The position numbers and the translations under genes were made by a program. Of a stretch of DNA of 64,000 nucleotides, positions 1 through 12,359 are shown one piece after another. The DNA comes from Agrypnia vestita. Its lineage: Eukaryota; Arthropoda; Insecta; Trichoptera; Phryganeidae. Every line of letters starts with the position of its first letter. Positions within the stretch are counted from its first letter, which is position 1. The stretch is taken from NCBI GenBank assembly GCA_016648135.1, contig JADDOH010001576.1, positions 81,709 through 145,708 of the forward strand, given 5' to 3'. Under the pieces are notes generated by a model. The model ran no database searches, was not told where the DNA came from, and worked only from the letters and a program-made list of their open reading frames with translations.

Positions 1-1550
1 GCTTTATTTATTGATTGATGAAACTTAATATTTTCAACTTATTCAAAATTATATAAATAAAAAGTATAAGATATAGACAGAGGTCGGTCTGCATCAGTAT
101 TCTCTATACAAAATGCAAAAAGAATATTTAAATGACTCGCAGTTAGGTTAGGTTATGGTACATATCTTTACTGGTTTAGATCTTACTTTGTAGAATGTCA
201 TTCTGTGAAAAATTGTGAACCTTAAAACTGTTCTTCCTCATATTAAATCAATTGGTGTTGGAATCAGCGTTAAATAAAATATAAACCATAACTTTTCTTT
301 AGAGTTACGCTGGATAGCAAAATAATGCTGAGTTTTAAGAATTAAGTTGAAGATATGTATATATATTTAAGTACTTGGAATTGTTAACATTATTACATTT
401 TAAGGTAATATTTCCTCACATTCACACAACATATTCTTTTTGGTCCAGGCAAATTTATATACTTTTAAAATCTACACTTAAAACATTTTATCTATGAAGC
501 AACATTATTTCTACATGCGAGGACATATTTACATCAATGTTACAATACAATTTTTTATTTTCACCAATGTTTGCCGCCATACACTGTATTATTTTTTAGT
601 TTTTATTTTATGTGTAAAAACATTTAAATAGGTTTTTTCTAAATACAATTTAAATATATATATTTTAAAGCTATGATAACTATTGTCACAATAATTTACT
701 ACAATACATATATGTTTTGATACATTCTTACATTTATTAAGCCTCATGACATTAAATGTCATCATTACATTTTCTTTGGCATGGTGTACTCTTATGATAT
801 AAGATAATATAAATTATATTGAACTCTGTACATACTTGAATGATAATTTTGTCTTTATTGACACATAAAAATATTTTTAAATCATGCAAAATTTTCAATA
901 ATCTTTCCATTTCTTTGTTTAATTTTTATTCTTCATGACTGATGCATTAAATGTTGTCAAATCTGGGTACGGAGGAAGTCGAGCCAAATTAAATCGTCAT
1001 GTTAAAAAATCTTAAAAAGTGTATTTTGTTGTATAGATATGTATTTCCTTTTCTCATGCTGTTAATAGTCATGGACAGCAAGGAAGTGTCTAATTGGATC
1101 TCCGTCCAAGATCATTCTCACAAATCGTGATTTCAAACGTATTGCAGTTGTTTATGATCAGATAAAGTTAATATTGCACAAAAGTCGCTAATTTGAAGGT
1201 TGAAATTTGTAAAAGTGTGAATCAAAAACTATTAAAAATCAACAGTTTATCAATTTTTTCTTCATTGGGACTCAACCATTTAATGTTTAAAAATTTAAAA
1301 GTACACGGCTTTATTTTTATTAATAAAGAGTTCTATTTAAAATATACAGATATAATAAAAATAATGTTTATAGGCAGATCAGGAGGCAGTTGTAAACATT
1401 TGAATCATTTCAACAATTTATTTGACATACATAATACACCTTACAAAATAAATTGCCAATGAGTCATTAGAATCAATCAATGGCGGACATAAAATAAGAT
1501 GTTTATAATAAATATCTTGTGCCATCTTGTGGACACCATAATCTTACACG
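1..1550. other. AT-rich 3' flank of the transporter gene
   Basis: I recognise no gene here. The stretch is AT-rich and would contain the 3' untranslated region of the minus-strand transporter gene. Candidate polyadenylation signals (TTTATT on the plus strand) occur near 1312-1325. A short TTAGG-like run sits near 146-155. Short open frames here show no family resemblance. Confidence 0.5.
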
Positions 1551-4500
1551 CTAAAAACAAATTAATATGACCACCACGACAATGGTCATAACCTTTGTAT
1601 GAAAAAAAAATGATACTTGTTCCTCCGGCGCATACTCCATAGTTTTGTTATCCTACAGAAATATATCCTATTGTTTCAAAGGTATTGATTATTTAGACGT
1701 ATAACCAATGTTTGCATGTGAAGCGGCTAACTACCTTGGTCTTCTTGATGGCTTCATGCTCTTCCAGAGGTGAAATGCTCAGCGCTAAACGCTAAAAAAA
1801 AATGTGACATATTAGAATATTGTCGACTATAATCTACTTGGCATGGTTTGCACTGAAGTCTTCATCAGGGTTTCATGTTTATTAACTTTCATACCATAAT
1901 GCAAGATTTTAAATGGTGGTTTGGAAATTGATCATTTCTTTGGCAAAAGTTGTTGAAATTAATTTTTAAATCATTGATTATTAAATTCATGTTAGAATCC
2001 CTTTTCCAAGCAAAATGTCAAAATCAGATGCATTTAACAGTATTAAACGGTTTGTTTGATTTGACAATTGTGAAAACATATTCATCATCTCGAATTACAC
2101 GATTTAGACCCGTGCCTTGCAAACGGGTTTCCTGCGAAACATTGGAGTATTGTTTAAACATGTAAAATTCACCAAGTTTCAAAGAGTAGTTCTTACTAAA
2201 AATTAAAATTTCAATGTAGAATTCATTATATGAGGGGTAAAAAAGCAAAGCAATACACCACTGAGATGTTTCTGATATAATTACAAAAAAACTAGTGATG
2301 CAACGAATACAACTTTCGCGAATACAAATACGAATATCAAACCTACTATTTGGCGAATACGAATACCAAACTTACTATTCGGCGAATACGAATACGAATA
2401 TGAATAATTCAACAAGGTAATAAATAATACACCACTATTCTTTTTTTATTAAGAGATTTAATAATTAAATTTACCACCGGCAAATTTTTGTTAAAAAAGC
2501 ACAACATTTCTTTTATCCGTTTGTGCATTCTCAGTGGTCAAAAATAAATATGACTTTTTCACGCTTAGGGGTCATCCATAAAGTACGTCACACTAATTTC
2601 GTGATTTTTTGACCCCTCCCCCATCCTTGTCACAATTGGTCACATTTGTGAGACCCCCCCTCCCTAGTGTGAAGCGGCCATTTTGCCGCTTAGGGGTTAA
2701 TTGGTTGAAGTGGATATTGCTGTGTTTGATTTTAATAGTGATTTGGAAACATGATATTGTAAATTACCAATTCTCGGTAGCTGTGTTCAAAGCATTTAAT
2801 ATATTTTTTTGGATATTGCTGCCTTTGCTTTTATATCCCTCAAGTGATCAACGGTACTACTGTGATAATGAGATTTGAAGTAATGCGACGATAAGTTACC
2901 TCTCTGAAAGGCCCGGGAGTGACGCAGAGCCGGTATATAGCCAGAGCCGGAATCATCAGCACTGACGACAGGGCCAGGCTCCAGCCGACCCACTCGGCCC
3001 ACCAAGGGTAGGAATATTGCTGGTACTGCAAGGGCTGATGGTACAGCAGACCAAATATGACGACTCCCTGGAAAATGTTATAAAATTATCAATGTTCTCT
3101 CTAAGCAGTGACCCAAAAATCAGAGCGAACATTTGTTACATTGATTCACTAGGCTAAAGCCTGTTTGTAAAAAAAAATGTCTTGTAATCAAATGAGGTGG
3201 TAAACTACATGCAATCCTCTTGCATGTCCTTGATTTTGATCAAGAATTCTGCGTAGAAAGCGTAGTGTGAATAAAATTGCCTTGTGGCATAGCCGAGCTC
3301 AGTAAACAATCTGTGCTATTCTGAAAATAGCAATATGGGATGTCAGATTTTTATCCCAATCTTGACTGATATATATAACATTGTATTGCCGCAAATTTTG
3401 ATGTTTTAAGTTTGACAGGTTTGAAATTAATGAATTCAACCAATCAGAAAGCTCTAAAACGTTAAGTTAATCATAATTATGAATAATGAGCTTCCTAATT
3501 TATTGAATTCATTAATTTCAAACCTGTCAAACATAAAACGTCAAAAAAACGGCATCATAATGTTATACGATAACTGTCAAGATACAGAAAAAGCAATATT
3601 GCTTAGTTCAGAATACGGATGATAGTCATTGATGTGTAATATAATTTTAAAGTGTTTTAAGTTTCGGTGATAAGTAAATAAAATATTATTCACATGAGGT
3701 ATAGTAAATTTCATTTAAGAAAGACAATCGTATTAGTATGTGTAAGCCGTGTGTACGACGCACATTGTTTCTTTGGTTAGTGTTTACGGGTATAAACACC
3801 AACACACGAAACAACGTGCTTCTTACGTACGGCTTAGACATACTTTTTTGATTGTCTTTCTTAAATGAAAAGAGGTCTTATTGTGATGAGGATTAATATT
3901 CGACCTAAAAATTGCAAAGAAGATTTATTTTGCAGTGGTATAAAAAAACCCCCGGAAAAGGGGTAGAAGAAGAAGAAGAGGGTATAAAAATGAGAGGGAA
4001 TGTTGCTTACAATGATGAATGATGGGCTGATGAACTTCCAGCAGATCCTCCAGTACAGGCCTGGTCTGAAGCCGAGCATGGCCTCCACGTCTTGGGAAAA
4101 CTTGTCGAGACCTGTAGAAAATATATTGAAAAAATGCATAATTGAGACGCATTTACCAACGGTGCTTAGCCTAGAAAGTATCTTGGTGCAATAATTAGCG
4201 TGTGCTCTCAAGTCAAGAGATTTCTGAGTGCTCTGTCATTCAATCGAATGACAGTCCCTCGGAATGTGTCGAGATTTAATTCTTTTAATATAATTGAAGA
4301 AGATTTTATAAAAAAAGTTAATATTAATGCTGACTCGCATTAAAGCTATTAACCCGATCATCGGGTTTAACCATGAGAGTGCTGACTACAAAATGTGTAT
4401 GGTGAAAGAACAAGGGAACATGTTGTACCGAGATTAATTTTTACAATTTAATATCCACGAAATGAACTGATATGAATACTCCCGCCGTAAGCACGTGTGT

Positions 4501-7500
4501 CAGCTCTTTTATGATGAGTAAAACGTTTATTTGTGTGAATGTATTGTATTGTAGTCATGAAATGTATGAACTAAGATATATCTAAAATAAAAAAAGAATC
4601 TTCAATAAACCATTTAAAGCATTGCTCAATATATTGCATTATAATGAATCCCAAAGGTCTAAAAAAAAAACAAAGTGAAACAACATATTTTTAAGTGCAA
4701 ATGCTTTTACATAACTATTTCTTTAATTCCCTACTTCAAAGGCTTCCTAGCAAACAGATACGAGCAACTGGACGTCTTTGCCAATAACTGTATATTATTC
4801 AAAAGGTAATTATTAAATGAAAATATTCAAAACTGTATATTATAAAAGGTGTATTGAAAGATTACTAGTATTTGTCGAATTGGACTTAAATAATTGATTT
4901 GTACATATTTGTATGTATATTTTTTATTCTATTTTGACTTTCAAAGCTTGTGCTATATCTTTTCACTCTACATTATTATTTTTTTTTGTTTTTATTTATC
5001 TTTATATATTTGTATCTGTCCACTTATGTCATTATTATGTTTACATGTTATTATTATTATTTTCTTTAAACTATATATTCTGTTAATGTACACTTCACCT
5101 ATCTGTTGAAAAAGCCCTATCTGGCATTAATTAATAATAAAAAAAGATGTGTTTAATATTATTTCATTTCCTATCCATAAAACAATAAAATATTAATCAA
5201 ATTTGCCTACTATTATTGTAATAATAAAAAATGGCAACAGAAACAATATGTGCAATATTTATACCATTTGTAGTGTATTCATATTATAAGATATTCTAAC
5301 ATATTCATCATGAATAAAAAATGAACCCGTAATGAGATTAAACAATCGAAAGGTTCTCAAAAGCATGAACCTTTGGGATGTAAATACAAGTTTTAATATA
5401 TTTAAAGAATAAATTCAATTTCAAGCTCGTGGTGCAATGGACATTTTTTAATGGCACTGTTGTGTCACACATGGCTTTGCCATTATGGAAGGATCGACCT
5501 TAATTATAAATTTATAATTGTCTAACTGCAATCATCGACTTACCATAAAACCAGGACACGGCAACTGCCTCAAACAGAGCCGAGCAGAGCAGGGAGATTC
5601 CTGCGGAGTACGTGTCCAGCAGGTGAAACATGTATATACCACCCTAGAACAAAATGAGACATTTCAGCTATCATCATTATCAGCTATTGTCAATTCACTG
5701 CAGGATCATTTTCTCATGATTGCTATATTATTCCATCTTCTGACAGACTTTTCCATATCTTTATGTACAACGAAATTTACAGACGAATAATGACCAATTA
5801 GTTGAATAGCTTGTTGATCTTGTGGTTATGATTAGTTACTGTAATGATAGTCCAACGTTTTACAAAAAATAAGTCGGAAAAATTGAGAAAAAAATGCAAA
5901 CTTTGATGTCACACGTTTCCATAACTATTGATATTAGGTCATGATAGCTTCAACATTTTCGACTCATAATCGACAAGGCAGGATAAAGTCCTGCGAGGTT
6001 ATTAATGTTTTCCAAATAACCCTGTATAATTATATTATTTTCCGCCTTTATTATTAAATATAAAATAATTACTTATTATAGAATAAACACGTTTAAATTT
6101 TTTTCATAGAGATTTGCAAGAGCCTAAGCAAGAAAGTGTTTTGAATAATTTCTGTTTTTATAATTTGTGTAATAAACACAATGATTACCGGTGTGACGTT
6201 GATGCAGGCGACGCAGAATGAGAAGCCGACCGCGCAGAAGGTGAACTTCTCTCTGGCGTGCTTGACGTCCTTGAACAGCCAGTGGAACTCGTCCATTAGA
6301 CCAGTTATGACGCACTCCAGACCGCCCATCTGAAAATATTTAAAGTCACCGAGAATGAACGATGTCATCCGCCATAATACGGAGAGGTGACGTGTAAGGT
6401 CGTAAGGGTGGTAAACTCACCCCTGAATCTAGCCCCAGCATGATGAGCATGAAGAAGAAGAGCATGGCCCATATGCTGGCTCCGGGAAGAGTGGCAACGG
6501 CCTCTGGGTACACTTGAAACACTAGACCTGGACCTGGAAGTGTGAGTTTAAAAGTTATTTATTAACGTACTATTGGAGTGGTGCATTATTTATACCTGTC
6601 CGACCAGTGAGACCTCCAAGTCTTTTTCAGGCTAAGTTTTATAACACCAATCTAGGCTATTTCTCTCCTCTACCTAGAATGATCAACCACTATAACGAGA
6701 TATCGTCCAGAGACGGCTACCTTGATATATTCTTTACGACACAGGCTCGGTTAAAAAGTGAAATATTGATAAAAGGAATAAAGAACTTCAGCATAAACTC
6801 GGAGATGGCTGACCATGCAAGATCAGAAGGTCATCGATTCACCCATGACAACGTAGAAGTACTCCATATATGCAGAAAAGGAAGAAAACAAGATATTTTA
6901 GAAAATTTAGAAATCAATTTTAACAATAGTAATACACCCAACATTCAAACACCCTATATTACACCCCCCTCTTGTCCATTTTAGCCCCGCAAACCTACCC
7001 CTTCCCACCACTCCACTCCCACACCAGACCCGACAAGAGGTCATTAGTCTTAAGATTTAGTTTAGCTTATTACTGAAGATGACGCAGTAAGCGTCGAAAA
7101 TGTTATAATTAAATCTTTTTTAATTAAAGTGTTATAGTGAGAAGAAAACAATGTTGTTATTTTTAATTTCTTAAAAATATATTATAATGAAATTCCACAA
7201 AGTTTGTCACGATAATTTCGAAACGTTATGATAAACTTGGTTGACGGTCACTTGAGCGAGTAATACATGCTCGTCAGGCACACTGTGTTGACCTTGGAAC
7301 CCGCGCACTCGTCATAAAACTTGTTCTCATTTCTCAATTGTATATACTTATTTGTGAGAGTCTTTATTATTTACAACCTAATTTATCATTTTCATAAAAT
7401 ATTTATACTTTGTACTCTAATGTGACCCTAGGACCTTCTATTAGGGTCAATAATGACCCGTTGACTTTTAATTCACAATTTGATAATGACCATCACTAAC

Positions 7501-8615
7501 GTTTCCATGATGCTACATTATTCTTGATAGTGCTGTTCTCACAGCCTTAACTGGCAGCCAAAATATATAATTAAAGTAGTATTCAATATAATTTTTAATG
7601 AGTTATGGATTTTTTTATAAAAAAAATGTTTATTTCAAATGTAATATTATTTATATAAAGACACGAATTCGCAAACATTTTCTTGCAAAGTGTACGTATG
7701 CCTAGTTAGCACCGTCGGTAACAGCATAATCTACCGCACGCCACTGGTACACGCTAAATTAATTAAATAAATAAATAAAAATAGCAGGTAAGTGGGCTAC
7801 CTTCCGTAGCTACGGAGCTGATGGGGACTCCCTGCTTGTGCGACATGAAGCCCAGGTAGGTGAAGATGACGAAGCCGGAGAAGAATGAAGTGAAGCAGTT
7901 CACCGCCGTAGTTATCAGACAGTCCCTGTAACACAAGAGTTTCGGTCAACAACAATGGCTAAAGCTAAAACTGAGACTAGCGAGCTACGCGCATACAAAT
8001 AAGGTCTTAATCGTTAGAATGGGGAAGAAGACACTATAGTAGGTAAGAAAATTTGGATATAAGGGGTTTCCTACCTTATATTTTGATGTTTTACTTACAC
8101 ATTTTTTTACCTGTATTACCTGTTATCCATCATCCCCCGAACTCAAACCCATCAGGTGATATTCACTATCTATCGGGGTGTGTAATTTACGAACTCCTCA
8201 GTAAGCTAATGTTTTCATTTTGATGAAATGGTTTGAAAACTCAGTTAAATCAAAATTTACCCTAAATGCGCCAAAAGAAGATAACTTCAATGAAAAAATC
8301 AAAAGAGTGATTACATTCTATTAGGTGATTTGCAAATACTGAATAACTGTTACTATTTAGATATCTCAAATGCTCATTAACCCTAAATGTAAAAATAATT
8401 ACAATTCTTACAATTTAATTCACAGTTGCCGGATTTTTAAATGCCAACTGCGAATTAAATTGTAACTAACTAATATAAAAAAACTGAGAATAGGTGTGCA
8501 TGGGTACCTACCTGTAGCAGTTATTGTGGAAGGTGTTGTAGCTGGCATACGACAGGTGGACTCCAAATCCGGCGCCTACCGAGTAGAAGATCTGTACAGC
8601 GGCATCCACCCACAC
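1551..8615 (-). CDS. SLC6 neurotransmitter transporter, monoamine clade (octopamine/dopamine transporter-like), C-terminal half
   Basis: This encodes a plasma-membrane Na+/Cl- symporter of the SLC6 (LeuT-fold) family. Exons in transcript order are 8615-8512, 7925-7801, 6533-6421, 6329-6189, 5643-5544, 4111-4011, 3067-2900, 1791-1735 and 1652-1551. All have AG/GT borders and their phases join. The first seven give 284 residues: TM6 ([15 protein letters not shown], then [15 protein letters not shown]), TM7 ([13 protein letters not shown]), EL4 ([17 protein letters not shown]), TM8 with the Na2-site LGLDSG and [17 protein letters not shown]9-10 ([15 protein letters not shown]), TM11 ([15 protein letters not shown]) and TM12 ([16 protein letters not shown]). 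The DS-MGG-E-VITGL-DEF block is typical of the monoamine subgroup; octopamine versus dopamine cannot be settled here. The last two exons give a 52-residue tail ([19 protein letters not shown], then [14 protein letters not shown]) and are less certain. SLC6 proteins are usually about 600 residues, so TM1-TM5 is missing; no such exon was seen upstream on this strand. The introns carry MITE, LINE and Penelope debris. Confidence 0.88.
2285..2412. repeat. Degenerate CGAATAC tandem repeat
   Basis: The motif GCGAATACGAATA recurs with spacers such as CCAAACTTACTATTCG in at least three imperfect units. It lies between the last two large coding exons of the transporter gene, in an intron. It may be the terminus of an old DNA transposon. 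Confidence 0.6.
3396..3546. mobile_element. Fold-back MITE in transporter intron
   Basis: The arms at about 3396-3440 and 3500-3546 are inverted copies. TTTGACAGGTTTGAAATTAA on the left matches TTAATTTCAAACCTGTCAAA on the right. The loop is short and AT-rich, and there is no coding capacity. Confidence 0.75.
3712..3867. mobile_element. Fold-back MITE, family with a copy at 62494
   Basis: This is a near-complete palindrome bounded by CATTTAAGAAAGACAATCG and its complement ATTGTCTTTCTTAAATG. The inner arms share GTATGTGTAAGCCG. A second copy of the same hairpin lies at 62494-62651, inside the first intron of the repeat-protein gene, so this is a dispersed family. Confidence 0.8.
4112..5543. 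other. AT-rich transporter intron
   Basis: This is the intron between the TM10 and TM11 exons. No conserved coding or repeat family is recognised. It is low-complexity AT sequence with T-rich open frames. Confidence 0.5.
5835..6024. mobile_element. Single arm of the CAGGGTTATTTG palindromic MITE
   Basis: This matches one arm of the complete elements at 17673-18195 and 63076-63612: TAGTCCAACGTTTTACAAAA, then ATTGATATTAGGTCAT, ending CAAATAACCCTG followed by TA. The other arm is absent. It lies in a transporter intron, next to a fragment of tRNA-like SINE head at about 5806-5830. Confidence 0.75.
6597..7141 (+). pseudogene. LINE fragment followed by Penelope-like 3' end
   Basis: The first ~65 codons resemble the extreme C-terminus of a LINE reverse transcriptase ([15 protein letters not shown]; compare [15 protein letters not shown] at 28061-28330). 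The following part ([12 protein letters not shown], then [13 protein letters not shown]) resembles the C-terminal end of the GIY-YIG region of Penelope-like elements. A stop near 6982 and a 3' region with the CTGAAGA / GACGC-GCGTC / GAAA motif at 7073-7099 follow. It sits antisense in a transporter intron, so it is a nested, dead composite. Confidence 0.6.
7142..7800. other. Transporter intron, unassigned
   Basis: No recognised element. A slightly GC-richer patch at about 7240-7325 has no convincing reading frame. Confidence 0.4.
7926..8511. other. Transporter intron, unassigned
   Basis: This is the intron between the TM6 and TM7 exons. It is AT-rich with no recognised element. Confidence 0.4.
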
Positions 8616-8639
8616 CTGCAAAACAAGAGTTCGTTTTCA

Positions 8640-8800
8640 GTGTCAGTCAAGAGTCCATTTCGGTGTCAGTCAAGAGTCCATTTCGGTGTCAGTCACGAGT
8701 CCATTTCGGTGTCAGTCAAGGGTTCATTTCGGTGTCAGTCAAGGGTCCATTTCGGTGTCAGTCAAAGGTTAATTTCGGTGTCATTCAAGGGTTGATTTTA
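8640..8800. repeat. 23-bp minisatellite, 7 copies
   Basis: Seven consecutive 23-bp units begin GTGTCAGTCAAGAG and end TCCATTTCG, drifting progressively toward the distal end. The array starts about 24 bp from the splice acceptor of the TM6 exon, on its intron side. A partial unit (AAGAGTTCGTTTTCA) abuts it. Confidence 0.9.
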
Positions 8801-9039
8801 GACATTCTAATGATATAATAAACATAATAATAAATTGCAAATTATGAAGAAAAAATGGGAATCACTAAATTTGGCGCAAAAATTACGCATGATCCGATTT
8901 TTATTACATTGGGAGACATACCAAAACACTGGAAATCAATTAGCGATATATCAATTAGTGATTAATTATTATAATAAATTGACTAAATTGATAAAGTCAC
9001 TGGACACAAATTAATCTGCAGCATTATTCTTTAATTCTC

Positions 9040-9460
9040 ACTATTTCGGAATTTATCACTCGTCTATGAACACTTTATTATCGCTGGGTAACACTTTCAA
9101 TTAAATTTTCTTCGCTATAACACGTAAGTAGGTATTTCGCTCGGCATTCCACGACTGGCCACCCTGGCCGCCGCTCCGTTGCTAATATCGCACCGCTAGA
9201 AACGTCAAAATAAACTTGACGCGCCGCGGCCTGGTTTCGCCTTTTTAGACGAAACACATTGGTTTTTCGAATGCTTGAGAACATCATTTTTATTTCTAGT
9301 GTTTGCGAAAAGATTCCCGTCGCTTCCACATTTGTTCCCGAATGTTGTAGATAATCATAGAGTGCTTTAGGGTGTTCTAGAGGTTTCCATAGTGTTGTTC
9401 CATAGTGGAATATTGTAAGGAATTCGGAGAGTGCGCAGTTCCTTCTGTTTACCAAAACAT
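9040..9460. repeat. Dispersed repeat related to 25425-25990, 32270-32960 and 44230-44480
   Basis: TTTATCACTCG, AACACTTTATTAT and GTGTTCTAGAG-type blocks recur at the other loci in the same order (for example TTATCACTCGTAAA at 32270 and 44270). The internal GC-rich stretch (CGCCGCGGCCTGG) recurs near 32780. Copies differ by substitutions and indels. No coding potential is assignable. Confidence 0.55.
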
Positions 9461-9572
9461 AATTAAGTAGAGAATAACGCTTCTTGTGCTTCTTATATTT
9501 ACATCATTATTATTAGAGCTACCTAGTAGCGTTAGTAACGGTCGTTGTTACGCAGAGAATTATACTTTTTTT

Positions 9573-10023
9573 GTATTGCTTGCCCAACGTAACTTGGCGT
9601 GCGGCGAATTTGGAACTAAAACCCGCCTCGCCCGGCGGTAACCCCTCGCCCTGTCATTCAGTTCATTCTCGTCTTTGAGCGCGAGCTGTGTCATCTTGAT
9701 TACCAATATACACTGAATTATTATGTCCAGAACATCCTAAACAGTCCGGGATGGTGCAAGAACAACTGCCAATGAAGTATTAAAGTTTTGTGAAGCTGAA
9801 AAAGCAAATAATGGACCGATATTACCGTCTGACAGTTTGACAGATAGAGCGGCCGCCATTACTACTTTAGTGCTGCCCGACCAAATTTCTGTATTTAATA
9901 CGACACCGGTCACCGGACATTCTGTACATTATGTATTGTGTAATAAATTTACACCCTGACAACTTCTGTTACGCGACAGCGACGCCCTCCCTCGCACGCC
10001 AAGTTGTAGTGGTACGTCTATAC
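9573..10023 (+). mobile_element. Non-autonomous DNA transposon with HTH-like relic, copy 1
   Basis: Near-identical to 33388-33851. The ends carry imperfect inverted repeats: AACTTGGCGTGCG at the left and its complement CGCACGCCAAGTT at the right. Inside, a short frame reads TVRDGARTTANEVLKFCEAE and continues KANNGPILPSDSLTDRAAA. This resembles the N-terminal helix-turn-helix region of insect DDE-type transposases. No catalytic domain is present, so it is an internally deleted derivative. Confidence 0.7.
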
Positions 10024-10319
10024 CTCATTTTATACACCTCATCATTAGCGCCATCTGGTAGTGTTAGTGACGGAGAATCATTTTTCAGACGTTTTGTGAG
10101 ACTAGATACATTACAAAATGTATAAAAAAAAAAGATTTGATTAATGATATGATATTGGATACACTTATTAGTTTTGTTAATTGAAATATAAAAAAAATCT
10201 AATTCGGTGAATTTTATTTAAAAAAGCACAAAGTCAATTTTTTCATTTTATTTTTTAATAACAATTTTGAAATCATACTAATTTTGAAAACAGAATAATG
10301 TTATCATTTTATTTAATAA

Positions 10320-10640
10320 CTAGCTGTAACCCGTCAAAAATGACGGTACTTTTACATGTCGGTTCCTAAGGAATTTTTACATATTTATTTTATCTTAAAA
10401 ATAAATTGGGGAAAACTTTTTTTTGGAAAAAAACAATTTTAGCGAAAAAAAATTTTCGGGAAAAATTTTTACTACAAAAAAGTTTCGGACGTTACGCGAA
10501 TTTACGGAGACAGACAGACAGATGGACCAGACAAACGGACGGACAGACGGACAAGGAAATTATTGTAATTTGGATGAGATCAGTTATCATACTAATTTTG
10601 AAAACGGAATGAGATCATTGGATTCTAGCTGCGGTTAAAG
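10320..10640 (-). mobile_element. Helitron-like element (CTAG end), family 2
   Basis: Read on the minus strand, the terminus is a CGTCATTTTTGACG hairpin, then GGTTACAGCTAG, followed by T. That is the expected layout of a Helitron 3' end. The inner part has a CAGACAGACAG / GGACGGACAGACGGAC simple repeat and TTTTTCGAATT-like AT runs, shared with 12360-12480 and 26785-26970. No Rep/helicase coding is seen. Confidence 0.6.
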
Positions 10641-10706
10641 ATAGACATTTGAAATTATTATTACGGACCGTCTATGAACCACGTGGTTCCATTTTGAAGC
10701 TTTTTT

Positions 10707-11193
10707 ACTCCCTTTATATTAACTCGTGGCGTCTGCTTGCTTGCCGTCAACAAAAACTTTGGATCGATTTTTGACCCTTTTCCCGTGGTCCAATCGAGCT
10801 GAAACTTGGCAAGTACACTCGCGGCGACGATCAAGAAGATCTTTCAAATTTTCGTTAAAAAATAAATAATTATAGTATAATTTCGGATTTTTAGATATTT
10901 TATCGGTTTTTTCAAATTGGAATCATTAGAAAAGTTTGATTACGGCGGCCCGATAACGTCGCGGAATATTTTCTAAATTTGAATTACTCCGTCGGTATAC
11001 ATAATAGGTACTTCACTACGAATGTCGAAAATCTAAATTGACTGACAAATTTAATCTTCAAAGCATGAAGTGTCTTATCAAAGCTCAAAACATCTGACAT
11101 TTTAGAAATATATTAAATTACTGTAAGTTTAGTGTTATGTTATATGTTTTAATTCGGCTTTAATTGTTGTTATATTTTACAAAGAATGGGAGT
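10707..11193. mobile_element. ACTCCC-terminus MITE, copy 1
   Basis: Starts ACTCCCTTTATATTAACTCG and ends TTTACAAAGAATGGGAGT, giving terminal inverted repeats. Conserved inner blocks (GTGGTCCAATCGAGCTGAAA, GTCGGTATACATAATAGG) recur in the copies at 24223, 41568, 42098, 42410, 59525 (inverted), 37550 (inverted) and 58585 (inverted). No coding capacity. Confidence 0.85.
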
Positions 11194-11449
11194 ATAATAA
11201 AAACTTGGTTTTTATGGGATACTTTTTTAATCCCTCCCCCCCCCCACGTAGCCCCGCATAGTCATAGCCAACATATATATTTTCCCTATTAATTCCAGAA
11301 GACATTCTGTGCTGTTTTCTCTTACCAAAACTATTTTGAAATGATTCATTATGTGCAAACCGATCCGTGCAGATTTATCGATCGCATATTCTGTACCGTT
11401 TTAATTGCGCCAAATTAAATAAATGAAAGAATTAAGCCATGTATTCACT

Positions 11450-12290
11450 TGGGTACAAATCGCGAAACATTCCGCGCGGCATGTCGCATGAACAGCTACG
11501 CTCATGTTTCGGGGACAATGACGCGGTCATTTGACGTGTACACACCGGGACTCGCATATCACTTGTCGAGGAAACGGCGGAAATGTCGCCCGATGAGGTT
11601 ATGTTGACAGCTGCGTATCTATTTACACTAGCCGCCCGATGAGGTTAGGATGACAGCTGCGTATCTATTTATTTTAATGAGTTTATCGAAACGTAAGAGG
11701 AGAAAAAGGTGGTAGGTGCGAAATTATTTACTGCAAAGAGAAAGAAGGATGGATTTTCTATGCGATCTTCGAATGTCTGACGGATCTTTTGTCAATTTCA
11801 CTCGAATGACAACGACTGATTTTGACAATTTATTAAATAATCGGACCTTCCATAGCCAAGCAAAACAATATTAAGGGACGTTGTTGGCCCTCATATCATT
11901 TTATTTTTATATTCACGGTTTGAAGTGTCCCACAAAATTGTACGGCGATGAGCTGTCAGTTGACAGGTACAGCGCATGCGCATTCACATGTAAACATACC
12001 ACGTGATACTGATGCGCAGCCCGATGTCCCCGTGAGCTCGCTCGAGTACCGTGCGCATGGCAACGTTTCCGCGGCACCTAGAAATGCCCCGCTATGTTGG
12101 GCGCGACATCGCGGAACAGTGCGCGACGTTGCAACGTCACGTAGACTCTATGCCGCGCGTGATGTTGAGAGATAATTTGTCCCCTAGTGAATACAGGGCT
12201 TTACGTAGCTTGACTCTAACCCCCCCCCTTTCCCCTCACAGAGTCCAGCGTAGCATTCTACCTTGATCAGGCCACGCGGTTTGTGGACGC
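11450..12290. other. GC-richer unassigned segment with a 43-bp duplication
   Basis: An island of higher GC in AT-rich surroundings. Two adjacent units at about 11584-11674 share CCCGATGAGGTTA and GACAGCTGCGTATCTATTTA. Further right, GCGCATGCGC, CACGTG and GAGCTCGCTCGAG occur close together. Short frames show no family. Old promoter or unrecognised repeat are both possible. Confidence 0.35.
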
Positions 12291-12359
12291 TCTCTTATTG
12301 GGGATGGGGGATGGGGATTTGATTTCAATTCGAATTATGTAATCACTGTAATAATGTTA

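Noticed and set aside
4894..5109. Small membrane protein on the plus strand
   Set aside because: The Phe/Tyr/Ile-rich frame comes from T-rich intron sequence.
8496..8795. A 99-codon plus-strand frame
   Set aside because: It is antisense to the TM6 exon of the transporter and then runs through the 23-bp minisatellite.
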